From positions 1,488,001 through 1,552,000 of the forward strand of contig NZ_CP051201.1 of the NCBI RefSeq assembly GCF_024181285.1: a stretch of DNA of 64,000 nt. The letters run 5' to 3'. Every line of letters starts with the position of its first letter. Positions within the stretch are counted from its first letter, which is position 1. The DNA comes from Treponema sp. OMZ 790. GTDB lineage: Bacteria > Spirochaetota > Spirochaetia > Treponematales > Treponemataceae. Positions 35,059-43,935 of this stretch are shown piece by piece. The notes under the pieces are model-generated. The model ran no database searches, had not been told where the DNA came from, and saw only the letters and a list, made by a program, of their open reading frames with translations. A program made the position numbers and the translations under genes.

Positions 35059-36276
35059 TTAAAATTCCCAACCTACAGACAGAGACGGCTGTACTATGTA
35101 TTTGGGAAAACCTGTTCTAATAGGAACTATATGATCGACATTTAATTCGACATATAATTTTTTATAAGCATAAACCTGTAAGGCTGTTCCGAAATTTACG
35201 GCCGGCCCCCAGTACCAATATTCGGGGCTTTTAAGTTCGGCAAACACAAATTTTGTGTTTACCATAAATGCACAGCCCATTCCTAAATGAAAATCAAAAT
35301 TGAGAAGATTCCTTATTATCGGCTTCATATAAACAGCCTGTACCGCCGGCAAAATAAATCCTGAAGAAAGGGTATATGCTTCTTCTTTATTTCTTAAATA
35401 CATTCCCGAAAGGCTAAGGTTAAATCCGAAATTTCCGTAAAAACGTTTTATCGGCACAAGGCTGAACCTTAAAATACCGCCCAAAGCAGCAAAATTCTTT
35501 TTAAAATATTTTTTTAATAATTGATTACCTGCAAATCCGTTAAAGGCATAACCGCCTGAAAGGTAAATATCCATCATTTTTTGAAATGCAAAAACAATTG
35601 TTTGCTTTGAATCTTTTAATCCGCTGGGATCGGTAACAACAACATTATACTTCCCCGGATTTATCTTTAAAACATTAAACCTTATCTTAGCCTTAGTTCC
35701 GCTAGGGTTTATCTCTTCAATTTTACCCAAGATAGGACTCCCCCATTCTTTTTGAAGAGCAAAAACAGTTTCCTTCCTAAAATTCTTACCGGAAAGGCTT
35801 ACAACATCAAAGTTGTCTTCATCAAAATATACTGCATTGGGGGAAACGGAAGATGTTTCGGGCTGATAGGCTAAAAGAATATCAAAATACCGGTCGGCAC
35901 TTACGGTATCGGCCTGACCTAAAAGGTTTATAACCTTTACCCTGTATCGATAATTTCCGTGAGACAAAGAAAGCTCGATAGAATTTTTCTTTAGTTTCCT
36001 TTTATCTGTGATAATCCACTTGCCGTTTTTTTCTTTTTTTTCAAGTTCAAACTCAAAATGCAAGATGCCTTCTACGTTTTCCCAAGAAAGGGTCTGATAA
36101 AAAACGGCTTTTTTCCCTTCTGTTTCAATAATATAATTTTTCTTTACATCGGAGCTTCCCGATGTATCGGCTTCAGTTTTAACCGTACCGTCTTGAGCAA
36201 ACAGACACAAAGAAAACAAAAGCATAAAAAATATTGCAGGATATTTTTTATTCGTTAACGTTTTTTTATCTTCCAT
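35059..36276 (-). CDS. putative outer-membrane protein with Ig-like and barrel parts
   Basis: An exported protein of 405 residues. After a signal peptide (YPAIFFMLLFSLCLFAQ), residues 50-220 look like Ig/fibronectin-like strands (FYQTLSWENVEGILHFEFEL, GKYNVVVTDPSG) and the rest like a small beta-barrel that ends in an aromatic residue (VQPSLSVGWEF), as outer-membrane proteins do. I prefer the ATG at 36276, eight bases after GGGAG, over the one at 36294. It overlaps the FecR gene by 11 bases, so it is coupled to it. Confidence 0.8.
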   Translation of the reverse strand: MEDKKTLTNKKYPAIFFMLLFSLCLFAQDGTVKTEADTSGSSDVKKNYIIETEGKKAVFYQTLSWENVEGILHFEFELEKKEKNGKWIITDKRKLKKNSIELSLSHGNYRYRVKVINLLGQADTVSADRYFDILLAYQPETSSVSPNAVYFDEDNFDVVSLSGKNFRKETVFALQKEWGSPILGKIEEINPSGTKAKIRFNVLKINPGKYNVVVTDPSGLKDSKQTIVFAFQKMMDIYLSGGYAFNGFAGNQLLKKYFKKNFAALGGILRFSLVPIKRFYGNFGFNLSLSGMYLRNKEEAYTLSSGFILPAVQAVYMKPIIRNLLNFDFHLGMGCAFMVNTKFVFAELKSPEYWYWGPAVNFGTALQVYAYKKLYVELNVDHIVPIRTGFPKYIVQPSLSVGWEF

Positions 36277-39043
36277 AAAGAACTCCCGTTTCATCGGTTT
36301 CTACATTATCTTTTTTTGGTAAATCGATGTCAAACCGCCTTTTTGAAACATGACCGGTTTGGAAAACCAACCCGCTGTCCAATTTTCTTTCTGCAATAAC
36401 TTCGACAAAAAAGATTCCGCGGGATAAACGCTGAATATCTTTAAATTCATATACAAGATCGCTTCCCGCTTTTGCCTTAATTTCCGTGTTTAAAATCATT
36501 CTTTTTTTATCGTTATATATTTTTAAAATATAATGAGTTGCCTTATCAACAGCCTTCCATTTAAAAACTATACTTCTGTTTGCCGAAAAGAACGAAACGC
36601 CTAAAACTTCTTTGTCTTTTGGGAATATAAATTGAGCCTTAGCCAGGGGCGGAATCGGTAAAACCGTAAAGGCTGCATAGTCTTTGGATGAAATATCGAA
36701 ACCGTCTTCCGTTTCGGCCCTTACCTTCCATCGGTATCTTCCTGCCGTTAAAGGAGGAAGCTGAACCTTATAACCAGCATCTTTTAATGTAAACACCGGA
36801 GTCCGCACACCGATTTTTTCCAAAATAAATTCGACTCCTACAGGCGGATGAGCCGATGACCATTCGGCCTGAGAAGGATTAAGAGCCGCCTCTATACCGT
36901 CAATCTTATCACCCGGTGCAGGTTTTATAAGTACCACAGGCTGCAGATGCTTTGCCGTAAAGGTATGGGCTTGCGAAAGACCGAACATTCGGCTCGAATT
37001 TAAGCCGGCATTTGCAAAAGCCTGTATATTCAATATATAGTCCCCGTCTTCAAATTTGTTCATATCGATTTCAATCTCGGTATTTAAAGCAAAAAGGTCT
37101 TCATATAAGGGAACGGAATCCGAAGTCCTGTCTGTAAGTTTTACCTGATAATAATCGGCACCTTCAACCGGCTTCCAGCCGAATTTACTTTTATGTTTTG
37201 GAACGATTACAATATTTTTCTTTGCATCGCTTAAATCAGGCTTATCGAGAAGAGGTATTACGTTTAGTTTTTTTACCTCGGATATATATTGCTTTCCGTC
37301 CAATTCGCTATAAACGCGCCAATACCATTCGCCTTCAGGCAAGCTGACTCCATCGGTTCCTAAACCCTTAACCGTTTTATTGACCGTAAGTTTTTTAAAA
37401 TCCTTGGTATTTGAAACCTGAAAAATCTGCTCCGAATCAAAATTAGTCTTCCATGTAAAGAAGGTATCTCCTGTTAAGGCATCAAGTAAATTATAATCAT
37501 TAGGAGGAAAAACGGAGCGTAAAATAATCTCCGAATCCATGGTTTTAAAAGACGCAACATCGCTTATACCTATCTCATTGTCCTTTGCATCAAGGGAGGC
37601 AACCGTCATATAGTAATCGCCGTTAGGCAAGAATTTTGAAGCTTCTTTTAACTCTATATAGCTTGTTATAACGATGTTGTCTATAAGAATATCGGTCATA
37701 GCCTTATCACGGGCTATCTTTACCCTGTATTTTGCAGCATCCAAATTAGGTTTCCAAGAAAAGGTAAGACCCTTTCCTTTCGAGGTATCCATAATACTTT
37801 TCATGTGAAGAAGCTCTGGCTTTTCGCCCTCTTCGGTTTTTTTGATATAAAAAACCGAAACTGCAGAAGCTTGGGCCGTAAATGAAGAATCGAACCCGTA
37901 TTTCGGAACTACGCGCCAATACCATGTTCCCTCCGTCAGCTCTGACAAGGTAAAAGATTCGGAGCCGGAATTTTTACTTATTACCGGATTTTTCATTTCC
38001 TTATTGTCTGCAATTTCGACAGTGTAGAATGAAGAAAGTTCATTTCCTTCCCACAAAAATCTGATATGGGGAGGATTAGCATTATAAGCAAAGGTCTTTT
38101 CCGATTCGGGCAAAAGGGCTGCAGGAGCCGGAGCCTTGATGACCGTAAGTTTTCCCGATAAGGTCTCTTCACTTTCAACGCCCTCCTTGGCCGAGTATAA
38201 GCGCCAATAAAGAGCGCCGGAATCATGCTTAAGCGTAAATTCCTTTAAGCCGCTTACATCATATTTTTTTGTATCTATGCTGAAATTGCTTAAAGGCGAG
38301 GTTTCAAGAAAAATTTCTTCATCATTGGAAAAGGAAGATTGCCACTTAAATTTAATTTCAAGTCCAAAATTATCCCGCGACTGATTTAAAAGTCTCGTAC
38401 TTTTACCCGGACTTATCATAACCAGTTTTGCCTTTTTTCCCTGCTGTAAGACAGAGCCGGCTTCTAAAATTTCTTTTTCTCCGGTTTTATCTCCCGTAAA
38501 AGAAACGGAGCCTTCTTCTACAGCAAGCTGAAGGCTTTCTTCATCGGTTTTTTGAACATGTAATACCGAGCCTTTTTCGATGCTTATATCTGCATTATCC
38601 GATTTTAAGCGTAAATTATTGTTTGCCGTTTTTGCCGACACCGAGCCCGAATTCAGATTAACTTGGAGCTCCTTATTTTTGCCGAAAATTTGAACCATGG
38701 TATTTGAGTCTATCTCAACCACATTGGCCTCTTCTTCCTCTCCAAAAAAATGAATAGTTGCAGAAGCTTCATTAGCGGTCCTTATCGTATCCCCGTCATA
38801 AAGGTAGGAATTTTGAACCGGACGATCCCAGACAGCCCTATCATTGAATTTGCGCTGAACCGTTCTATATTTATACTTAACGGCAGCTATAGGTGTATCC
38901 GAGCGTTCAAAGGTTCTGTTCAGCTCCCTTACAAACAAAAACAAATCAAAAAATATAACCAGCAGGGATACTGCAACCACAGCGAGGTCTAAGAGCTTAC
39001 TGTTTGTTTTGGGCTTGAATGTTGTATTTCTTTTCGTCTTCAT
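36266..39043 (-). CDS. FecR-domain membrane-anchored protein with Ig-like repeats
   Basis: A 925-residue protein with one transmembrane segment near residues 20-40 (LAVVAVSLLVIFFDLFLFV), then a FecR-like domain (TIRTANEASATIHFFGEE, QVNLNSGSVSAKTANNNLRL, GSVLHVQK), then a long array of fibronectin/Ig-like modules with repeated F-x-W-K or YWRV strands. Most of it lies outside the cytoplasm. It overlaps the adenylate cyclase by 47 bases and the barrel protein by 11, so the three are tightly coupled and may form one envelope-sensing unit. FecR domains usually regulate a sigma factor, but none is encoded nearby. Confidence 0.85.
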   Translation of the reverse strand: MKTKRNTTFKPKTNSKLLDLAVVAVSLLVIFFDLFLFVRELNRTFERSDTPIAAVKYKYRTVQRKFNDRAVWDRPVQNSYLYDGDTIRTANEASATIHFFGEEEEANVVEIDSNTMVQIFGKNKELQVNLNSGSVSAKTANNNLRLKSDNADISIEKGSVLHVQKTDEESLQLAVEEGSVSFTGDKTGEKEILEAGSVLQQGKKAKLVMISPGKSTRLLNQSRDNFGLEIKFKWQSSFSNDEEIFLETSPLSNFSIDTKKYDVSGLKEFTLKHDSGALYWRLYSAKEGVESEETLSGKLTVIKAPAPAALLPESEKTFAYNANPPHIRFLWEGNELSSFYTVEIADNKEMKNPVISKNSGSESFTLSELTEGTWYWRVVPKYGFDSSFTAQASAVSVFYIKKTEEGEKPELLHMKSIMDTSKGKGLTFSWKPNLDAAKYRVKIARDKAMTDILIDNIVITSYIELKEASKFLPNGDYYMTVASLDAKDNEIGISDVASFKTMDSEIILRSVFPPNDYNLLDALTGDTFFTWKTNFDSEQIFQVSNTKDFKKLTVNKTVKGLGTDGVSLPEGEWYWRVYSELDGKQYISEVKKLNVIPLLDKPDLSDAKKNIVIVPKHKSKFGWKPVEGADYYQVKLTDRTSDSVPLYEDLFALNTEIEIDMNKFEDGDYILNIQAFANAGLNSSRMFGLSQAHTFTAKHLQPVVLIKPAPGDKIDGIEAALNPSQAEWSSAHPPVGVEFILEKIGVRTPVFTLKDAGYKVQLPPLTAGRYRWKVRAETEDGFDISSKDYAAFTVLPIPPLAKAQFIFPKDKEVLGVSFFSANRSIVFKWKAVDKATHYILKIYNDKKRMILNTEIKAKAGSDLVYEFKDIQRLSRGIFFVEVIAERKLDSGLVFQTGHVSKRRFDIDLPKKDNVETDETGVLYGR

Positions 39044-40907
39044 TTAAATCCACCTTATTCAAATCCGGAGTAGGAATTCCCAGTTTTTCTCTAATTTGAG
39101 CCAAGCTCTTAGGTCCTTTCTCTCCTGCACCGGGAATACCTGTTTCTTCAGGCATATTTATAACCGCAAACATTCTTAAAGGAGCCGATTTTCCTTTAAC
39201 CGTAACGGACGGCATTTCTTCAACCAAGACCTTATCTTTTACAAGGTTATAAGTGTTTTCGGTAATAAGAATATCCGTACCCAAGGGTTTGTTTAAGGCT
39301 TCGGTTCTGGATGCAAGGTTCACGGCATCTCCTATTACCGTGTACTCCATTCTCTTTTTTGAACCTATCTGACCGGCAACAACGGGTCCTGAGTTAATAC
39401 CGCATCCTATACGGATAATAGGCTTTTTGTCTCCGCCTCTTCCCCTATTAAAGATAATCAGGGCAGCCCTCATCCTTAAAGCAGCCCTTATACAGTTCAA
39501 GGCATCTTCTTTCGGACTTCCTGCACTTGTGGGAGCACCCCAAACTGCCATAACCGCATCTCCTATAAATTTGTCTACAACTCCGTGGGTATCGTTTACA
39601 CATTCTACCATCTGGGTCATATACTCATTTAAGAACTCTACAACCTCATTCGGTTCGAGTTTTTCGGAAATAGCCGTAAAGGATCGGATGTCAGAGAAGA
39701 ATATAGTCGTTTCCTTTGTTTCTCCTCCAAGAGCAAGCTCTCCTTTCATGGCAAGCTCTGCAATTTCCTTGTTTATAAAGCGGCCGAAAGAGTCCTTAAG
39801 CCTTTCTCTTTCAGCCAAACCCTTGCCCATCCTGACAAAGCTCTTTGTTAAAAGACCTATTTCATCCTTTGTCTTAGCCTTTAGATCAAGCTCATAATTA
39901 CCCTGCTCGATTTCGCCGGCTGCGGCAGCGAGCACCTTAACAGGCGAGCTTATCGATTTTGAGAAAAACCAGATAAGAAGGATTGCAAGCGCCAAAACCG
40001 CAACACCCAAGGTAACGTTTTTAAAGGTTGATCTTAATACGGGCTCCAAAACCTTATCGGCCTCGGCCGTGGTAAGAACGGCAAGATCTGCTATCGAAAG
40101 TTTTTTATAAGCCCCGAACTGTTTTTTTCCTTCCTTGTCGGTAAAAAGGATCTGCCTGTTCATATCTCCTTTTTCACGCATCTCCAAAAAGAGTTTTGAG
40201 TCCCGCACATTAATTCCGTTTTTGGTAAGCTCAAAATCGGGGTGAATTAAAATATCGCCTAGGTTGTTTACAAGATAGGTCGTTTGGAGTTTTCCCGTAC
40301 CTATGTGCTCGGATAAGGTTTCGGCAGAAAAGAAGACTATCAAGCTCTGGTCCAGGCCTTTCTCTTTGTACGGATAAAAAAGAACAAGTATGGGTTCTCC
40401 AAAAAAAGGAGAAGCGTTCACGACCTGACTTATTCCTTTTTCGGCTTGAATAGCCGTTTCCATTTCTTTTTCGATAAACTCGTCTATAACCGGAGGTTCA
40501 AGCTCACGGGAAAGGAAAAAATTGGTACTAACGAGTTTTCGATAAAGACGTTTATCCATTCTTGAATCGGTAACTGCAATTGCCGCTACCTGAGGATTTC
40601 TTTCAAAATAAAAGTTAGCCGTCTGTTTTGCTATGCCTGAACCGGTTTCAGTCGAATTAAGAACATCCAAGAACAAAAAAGCATTTGCCTTTATTGAATA
40701 CAACTCTTTTTCTGCGGCAGCCCCGGCTTGAAAATTAACGGTTCTATTACTCTCTTCAGACATGGTCTGAATATCCTCGCCTACAAACCAAGACACAAGT
40801 CCCGTTATAGTTCCCAGAGAAAATATAACCAAAATCGAAATAATGGTTATCAGCTTGGCACCGATCGAGAATTTGACCTTCTCGTTTAAGTCCTCATTTT
40901 TTAACAT
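38997..40907 (-). CDS. membrane adenylate/guanylate cyclase (class III)
   Basis: A 636-residue signalling enzyme. After an N-terminal membrane helix (IITIISILVIFSLGTITGLVSW region) comes a large periplasmic sensor, a second helix near residue 320 (LGVAVLALAILLIWFF), a HAMP domain and a class III cyclase domain. Metal-binding aspartates are in TIFFSDIRSFT and KFIGDAVMAVWG; substrate residues lie in KKRMEYTVIGDAVNLASR, a pattern common in bacterial adenylate cyclases. The ATG at 40907 follows GGGAGAATTTT and a promoter at 40945-40973. It heads the operon with the FecR-domain and barrel proteins. Confidence 0.92.
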   Translation of the reverse strand: MLKNEDLNEKVKFSIGAKLITIISILVIFSLGTITGLVSWFVGEDIQTMSEESNRTVNFQAGAAAEKELYSIKANAFLFLDVLNSTETGSGIAKQTANFYFERNPQVAAIAVTDSRMDKRLYRKLVSTNFFLSRELEPPVIDEFIEKEMETAIQAEKGISQVVNASPFFGEPILVLFYPYKEKGLDQSLIVFFSAETLSEHIGTGKLQTTYLVNNLGDILIHPDFELTKNGINVRDSKLFLEMREKGDMNRQILFTDKEGKKQFGAYKKLSIADLAVLTTAEADKVLEPVLRSTFKNVTLGVAVLALAILLIWFFSKSISSPVKVLAAAAGEIEQGNYELDLKAKTKDEIGLLTKSFVRMGKGLAERERLKDSFGRFINKEIAELAMKGELALGGETKETTIFFSDIRSFTAISEKLEPNEVVEFLNEYMTQMVECVNDTHGVVDKFIGDAVMAVWGAPTSAGSPKEDALNCIRAALRMRAALIIFNRGRGGDKKPIIRIGCGINSGPVVAGQIGSKKRMEYTVIGDAVNLASRTEALNKPLGTDILITENTYNLVKDKVLVEEMPSVTVKGKSAPLRMFAVINMPEETGIPGAGEKGPKSLAQIREKLGIPTPDLNKVDLNEDEKKYNIQAQNKQ

Positions 40908-40944
40908 AAAATTCTCCCAAAAACATACTATACATGCATGATAC

Positions 40945-40973
40945 ATTCTATCACAAAAAAGGAAAATTTTCAA
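40945..40973 (-). promoter_or_regulatory. sigma70-type promoter of the cyclase operon
   Basis: On the minus strand TTGAAA (40973-40968) and TAGAAT (40950-40945) are 17 bases apart. The leader of about 30 bases has a GGGAG ribosome binding site. It is back to back with the alkD promoter. Confidence 0.55.
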
Positions 40974-40991
40974 TAAATCGATAAATTTTAA

Positions 40992-41020
40992 TTGACCTAT
41001 GTATAAACAACTTATATAAT
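40992..41020 (+). promoter_or_regulatory. sigma70-type promoter of the AlkD gene
   Basis: TTGACC (40992-40997) and TATAAT (41015-41020) are spaced by 17 bases; the leader contains AGAAGGAGG before the ATG. Confidence 0.65.
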
Positions 41021-41044
41021 TAAAAAATATAGAAGGAGGCCCCA

Positions 41045-41749
41045 ATGAACCCCAAACAAACCTTAATTCAAACTAAACTTTTCGCCTTTGAAGATAAAAA
41101 ATACAAGGACTTTAATAAAAAGCTGATTCCTAATATTGATGAAAATACTATGATAGGCATAAGAACGCCTGTCTTGCGTAAATTTGCAAAGGATTTTTTT
41201 AAGGCAGAACCGGAAACAGTCTCGGCCTTTATGAAGGATGTGCCGCACAAGTATTTTGAAGAAAACAACCTGCACTGCTTTTTTATCGAAAATATAAAAG
41301 ATTTTGCTGAAGCGGTAAAAGAGACCGAAAAGTTTTTACCATACATCGACAACTGGGCAACATGTGACAGTTTTTCTCCCAAACTGTTTAAAAAATACCA
41401 CGACGAAATTTACAAAAAAATTTTGGTATGGATAAAATCGAAGCATACCTATACCGTAAGGTACGCTATAGGGCTTTTATTATCGAATTATCTTGATGAG
41501 CATTTTAAACCCGAAATGCTTGAGCTTGTTTCACAGGTCAGATCCGATGAGTACTATATCAATATGATGATAGCTTGGTACTTCAGCATTGCCCTCGTCA
41601 AGCAATACAAAGCAGCCCTTCCCCACATCAAAGAAAAAAAACTTGATACCTTCACCCACAACAAGGCTATTCAAAAAGCAATCGAAAGCTATCAAATTCC
41701 TAAAGAGATAAAGGAGCTTTTGCGGGGGATGAAGGTGAAAACACAATAA
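41045..41749 (+). CDS. alkD: AlkD-type DNA alkylation repair protein
   Basis: HEAT-repeat DNA glycosylase family that excises alkylated purines. The 234-residue length is normal. The catalytic aspartate lies in DNWATCDSF (near residue 113 of the family numbering) and the DNA-contacting arginine in TVRYAIGLLLSNYL. The N-terminal GIRTPVLRKFAK block is also typical. AGAAGGAGG gives a strong ribosome binding site. It is divergent from the cyclase operon. Confidence 0.93.
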   Translation: MNPKQTLIQTKLFAFEDKKYKDFNKKLIPNIDENTMIGIRTPVLRKFAKDFFKAEPETVSAFMKDVPHKYFEENNLHCFFIENIKDFAEAVKETEKFLPYIDNWATCDSFSPKLFKKYHDEIYKKILVWIKSKHTYTVRYAIGLLLSNYLDEHFKPEMLELVSQVRSDEYYINMMIAWYFSIALVKQYKAALPHIKEKKLDTFTHNKAIQKAIESYQIPKEIKELLRGMKVKTQ

Positions 41750-41764
41750 AAATTCTTTTGATGC

Positions 41765-41869
41765 CCTTGCGGCCAAATAAAATTTTTGTTCGTCTAAATC
41801 ACAATCTGCAATTTTGCTTTAAGAGCATTTTGCAATTCTTGAGAGAAATTCAGATTGGCATTTTCGGCC
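41765..41869. repeat. hicB-tail repeat, copy 1
   Basis: A 105-base segment nearly identical, without gaps, to 43214-43318. It covers the last 24 codons of hicB-1, its stop and about 30 downstream bases (a CTTGCGG start, then AAATAAAATTTTTGTTCG). Confidence 0.9.
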
Positions 41870-42189
41870 GCTTCTGCAAGCCAGGCGGGGAGAGATACAT
41901 TTTTTCGTACAGCCCTCGAATATGTCATAGCTCGATATTTTTTCGTATCAGCCTTTATAATAGAAAGTATATCATTTTGGGTATGTAGAATTTTTTTCTG
42001 AGGTGTCGCATTAGGAATATCAAAGCCTTCATCTTCTGCAACACAAAGCCAGGCCGACATTGCATCTTCCATTTGCTTCATCGCATCCTGTAAGTCTTTA
42101 CCGGTTGTTATGCAGCCTTTGAGGTCAGGTACTCGTGCATATACCGTATCCTTTTCTTCCGTGAAAATAGCAGTATAAACATATTTCAT
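41794..42189 (-). CDS. hicB: HicB-family antitoxin, first pair
   Basis: A 131-residue antitoxin. The N-terminal partial RNase H-like fold (YVYTAIFTEEKDTVYARVPDLKGCITTGKDLQDA) binds the toxin and the C-terminal ribbon-helix-helix (KNVSLPAWLAEAAENANL) binds DNA. It overlaps hicA by four bases (ATGA), toxin first. The last 24 residues are identical to those of the second HicB at 43243-43635. Confidence 0.9.
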   Translation of the reverse strand: MKYVYTAIFTEEKDTVYARVPDLKGCITTGKDLQDAMKQMEDAMSAWLCVAEDEGFDIPNATPQKKILHTQNDILSIIKADTKKYRAMTYSRAVRKNVSLPAWLAEAAENANLNFSQELQNALKAKLQIVI

Positions 42190-42374
42190 TTTTTAGCTCC
42201 CTGTTCAATCTCTTTTTGAATGTACCGCAAGTCATTTTTATTAAAACTATGCCTTTTAAGCGGAATAGAACATCTTAATTCGATATTGCAATATATATCG
42301 TGATTTGCCCCATGCCGTTTTAAAAAATACCCTGCTTTCTCTAATGCTTTTATTGCTTGCATTCGTTCATTCAT
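42186..42374 (-). CDS. hicA: HicA-family toxin, first pair
   Basis: A 62-residue mRNA interferase-like toxin from the ATG at 42374 (MNERMQAIKALEKAGYFLK). The catalytic histidine is in KRHGANHDIY, and the IPLKRHSFNKNDLRYIQKEI end is typical. The longer frame to 42452 runs through the promoter and is rejected. The -10 box ends six bases before the ATG, so the toxin message may be leaderless. Confidence 0.85.
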   Translation of the reverse strand: MNERMQAIKALEKAGYFLKRHGANHDIYCNIELRCSIPLKRHSFNKNDLRYIQKEIEQGAKK

Positions 42375-42380
42375 ATTATA

Positions 42381-42410
42381 ATTATACACAATTATTACAC
42401 ATTCCGTCAA
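42381..42410 (-). promoter_or_regulatory. promoter of the first hicAB pair, apparently leaderless
   Basis: On the minus strand TTGACG (42410-42405) and TATAAT (42386-42381) are 18 bases apart, with six bases to the hicA ATG. Confidence 0.55.
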
Positions 42411-42528
42411 GATTATTTTCTCTCCAAAATTCTCAAATTCAAGGCTTGACAACTTAGAATTTATACACTAGTATTATATTTATATTAAAATTAATCTTGT
42501 AAAAGGACACAAAAAAAAGAAGTTAAAT

Positions 42529-43116
42529 ATGAAAAAAATATTGATAATTTTTTTCTGTATTATGTTGGTTTCTGTAAATATTTTTGCAGAATCTAACGAT
42601 TTATCAAACGGAAACGGTAATGGAGGAAAAAACAAAATTGGGGCATGGCTGGGATTTCCTTTTATTGGTTTATCTTATTCACATGAATTTAATGATTTGA
42701 TTGAGTTGGATGTACTTGTAGGGATAACAGGTCTACCATTTATAAGCAGACAAATAAACTTTAGAACAGGACTTCTTTTTACAGTATGGGAACCTGTAAT
42801 TAACGTAGAAAAATGCCCTCTTACAATCGGGCCCGCTATTGATATTAATAGTTTCATGTTGTTGATACTGCCTGCTTCTCTCGGAGTTACACTATTAAGC
42901 CCTATACGCTGGGAAGTAAATTTCCGAAGTGCTCCTTCATTTAACTTATTTATAGAAGCTGCACCGGCTATAGGTTTCTCATATGCATTACCCTATACAC
43001 ATGGAACAGGTATGGTTATAAGCTTGCAAAATATGCAGATAAACGATAAAGTCTCTATTCACTGGATACCTCATATCGGTCTTGGGCTTCGATACCGCAT
43101 TCCGAATAAAAAATAA
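42529..43116 (+). CDS. exported barrel-like hypothetical protein
   Basis: A 195-residue exported protein with a clear signal peptide (MKKILIIFFCIMLVSVNIFA). The mature part alternates hydrophobic strands (KIGAWLGFPFIGLSYSHEF, INFRTGLLFTVW, IPHIGLGLRYRI) like a small outer-membrane beta-barrel, though it ends in NKK and not an aromatic residue. No family recognised. It sits between the two hicAB pairs in the opposite direction. Confidence 0.75.
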   Translation: MKKILIIFFCIMLVSVNIFAESNDLSNGNGNGGKNKIGAWLGFPFIGLSYSHEFNDLIELDVLVGITGLPFISRQINFRTGLLFTVWEPVINVEKCPLTIGPAIDINSFMLLILPASLGVTLLSPIRWEVNFRSAPSFNLFIEAAPAIGFSYALPYTHGTGMVISLQNMQINDKVSIHWIPHIGLGLRYRIPNKK

Positions 43117-43213
43117 ATAAATCGTAGGCATATTTTAAAGTTCCATAAAAATACGCCTAGTAAACAAATCACTCGACACTCAACCATTAAAAATTCTTTG
43201 AGTTATTATTGGC

Positions 43214-43318
43214 CTTTGCGGTTAAATAAAATTTTTCTACGGCTAAATCACAATCTGCAATTTTGCTTTAAGAGCATTTTGCAATTCTTGAGAGAAATTA
43301 AGATTGGCATTTTCGGCC
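43214..43318. repeat. hicB-tail repeat, copy 2
   Basis: Counterpart of 41765-41869 at an offset of 1449 bases, covering the end of hicB-2 and its downstream flank. Identity stops at CGGCC, inside the ribbon-helix-helix codons. Confidence 0.9.
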
Positions 43319-43635
43319 TTGTAATTTAACCATGCAGGAAGTGTAACCGTTTTTTTTACCGACTTTTCGGAGAATTGTCTGCGCCATTTATCCGTGTCAG
43401 CTATAACATAGTTTACAAATCCGTCTTTTACTTTTACATCAGATATATTACTGGGATTTGGTATTGCTTGATTATTATCTTCATAATGAACGAGCATCAT
43501 AGCTATGGCATCCTCTGCCATTTCTATAGCTTCAGTTATTGTATCCCCGAATGTAAAACAGCCGGAAATATCCGGAACTCTCACTCCTATTTTCCCCTCA
43601 TCGTTTTCAAAAATAACAGGATATGTATATTTCAT
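43243..43635 (-). CDS. hicB: HicB-family antitoxin, second pair
   Basis: A 130-residue antitoxin from the ATG at 43635, which follows GGAGGTAAGG. The N-terminal YTYPVIFENDEGKIGVRVPD and ISGCFTFGDTITEAIEMAEDAI fit the HicB fold; the C-terminus KTVTLPAWLNYKAENANLNF is the DNA-binding part. Outside the shared 24-residue tail it differs clearly from the first HicB, so the pairs are not a simple recent duplication. Confidence 0.9.
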   Translation of the reverse strand: MKYTYPVIFENDEGKIGVRVPDISGCFTFGDTITEAIEMAEDAIAMMLVHYEDNNQAIPNPSNISDVKVKDGFVNYVIADTDKWRRQFSEKSVKKTVTLPAWLNYKAENANLNFSQELQNALKAKLQIVI

Positions 43636-43650
43636 CCTTACCTCCACGTC

Positions 43651-43830
43651 CTATTTAATACCGGCTTCCTTTAAAATATTATGTGCAGTTCCTTTTGGAA
43701 TATCACCTTTATGACGCGGTATTGCTATCATTTTTCCGCTTTCTTTGTGAATTGCCTTATCATGCTTTGCTCCGGCTATTATTTCATATCCGGCCTTTTT
43801 TAACAGCTTTATGATTTCATTTGATGTCAT
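43651..43830 (-). CDS. hicA: HicA-family toxin, second pair (59 aa)
   Basis: A 59-residue toxin I translated by hand. It begins MTSNEIIKLLKKAGYEII and has the catalytic histidine in AGAKHDKAIHK; the end IPRHKGDIPKGTAHNILKEA is the usual HicA C-terminus. A TAG stop at 43653-43651 is followed after 15 bases by the HicB start. It has a near-consensus promoter with a palindromic operator at 43848-43877. Confidence 0.88.
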   Translation of the reverse strand: MTSNEIIKLLKKAGYEIIAGAKHDKAIHKESGKMIAIPRHKGDIPKGTAHNILKEAGIK

Positions 43831-43847
43831 GCTTAGCCTTGGTCAAG

Positions 43848-43877
43848 ATTATAGCACGTGCTAACACGTATTGTCAA
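43848..43877 (-). promoter_or_regulatory. promoter and palindromic operator of the second hicAB pair
   Basis: On the minus strand the consensus TTGACA (43877-43872) and TATAAT (43853-43848) are 18 bases apart. A perfect 12-bp palindrome TAGCACGTGCTA (43852-43863) overlaps the -10 box, a natural site for HicB autorepression. The hicA ATG follows AAGG after a short leader. Confidence 0.75.
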
Positions 43878-43935
43878 GTTTTTTCGCAGTTTAGTCTATA
43901 AAAAACACACTCAAATTCTTTGCATTCTTGGCGAG

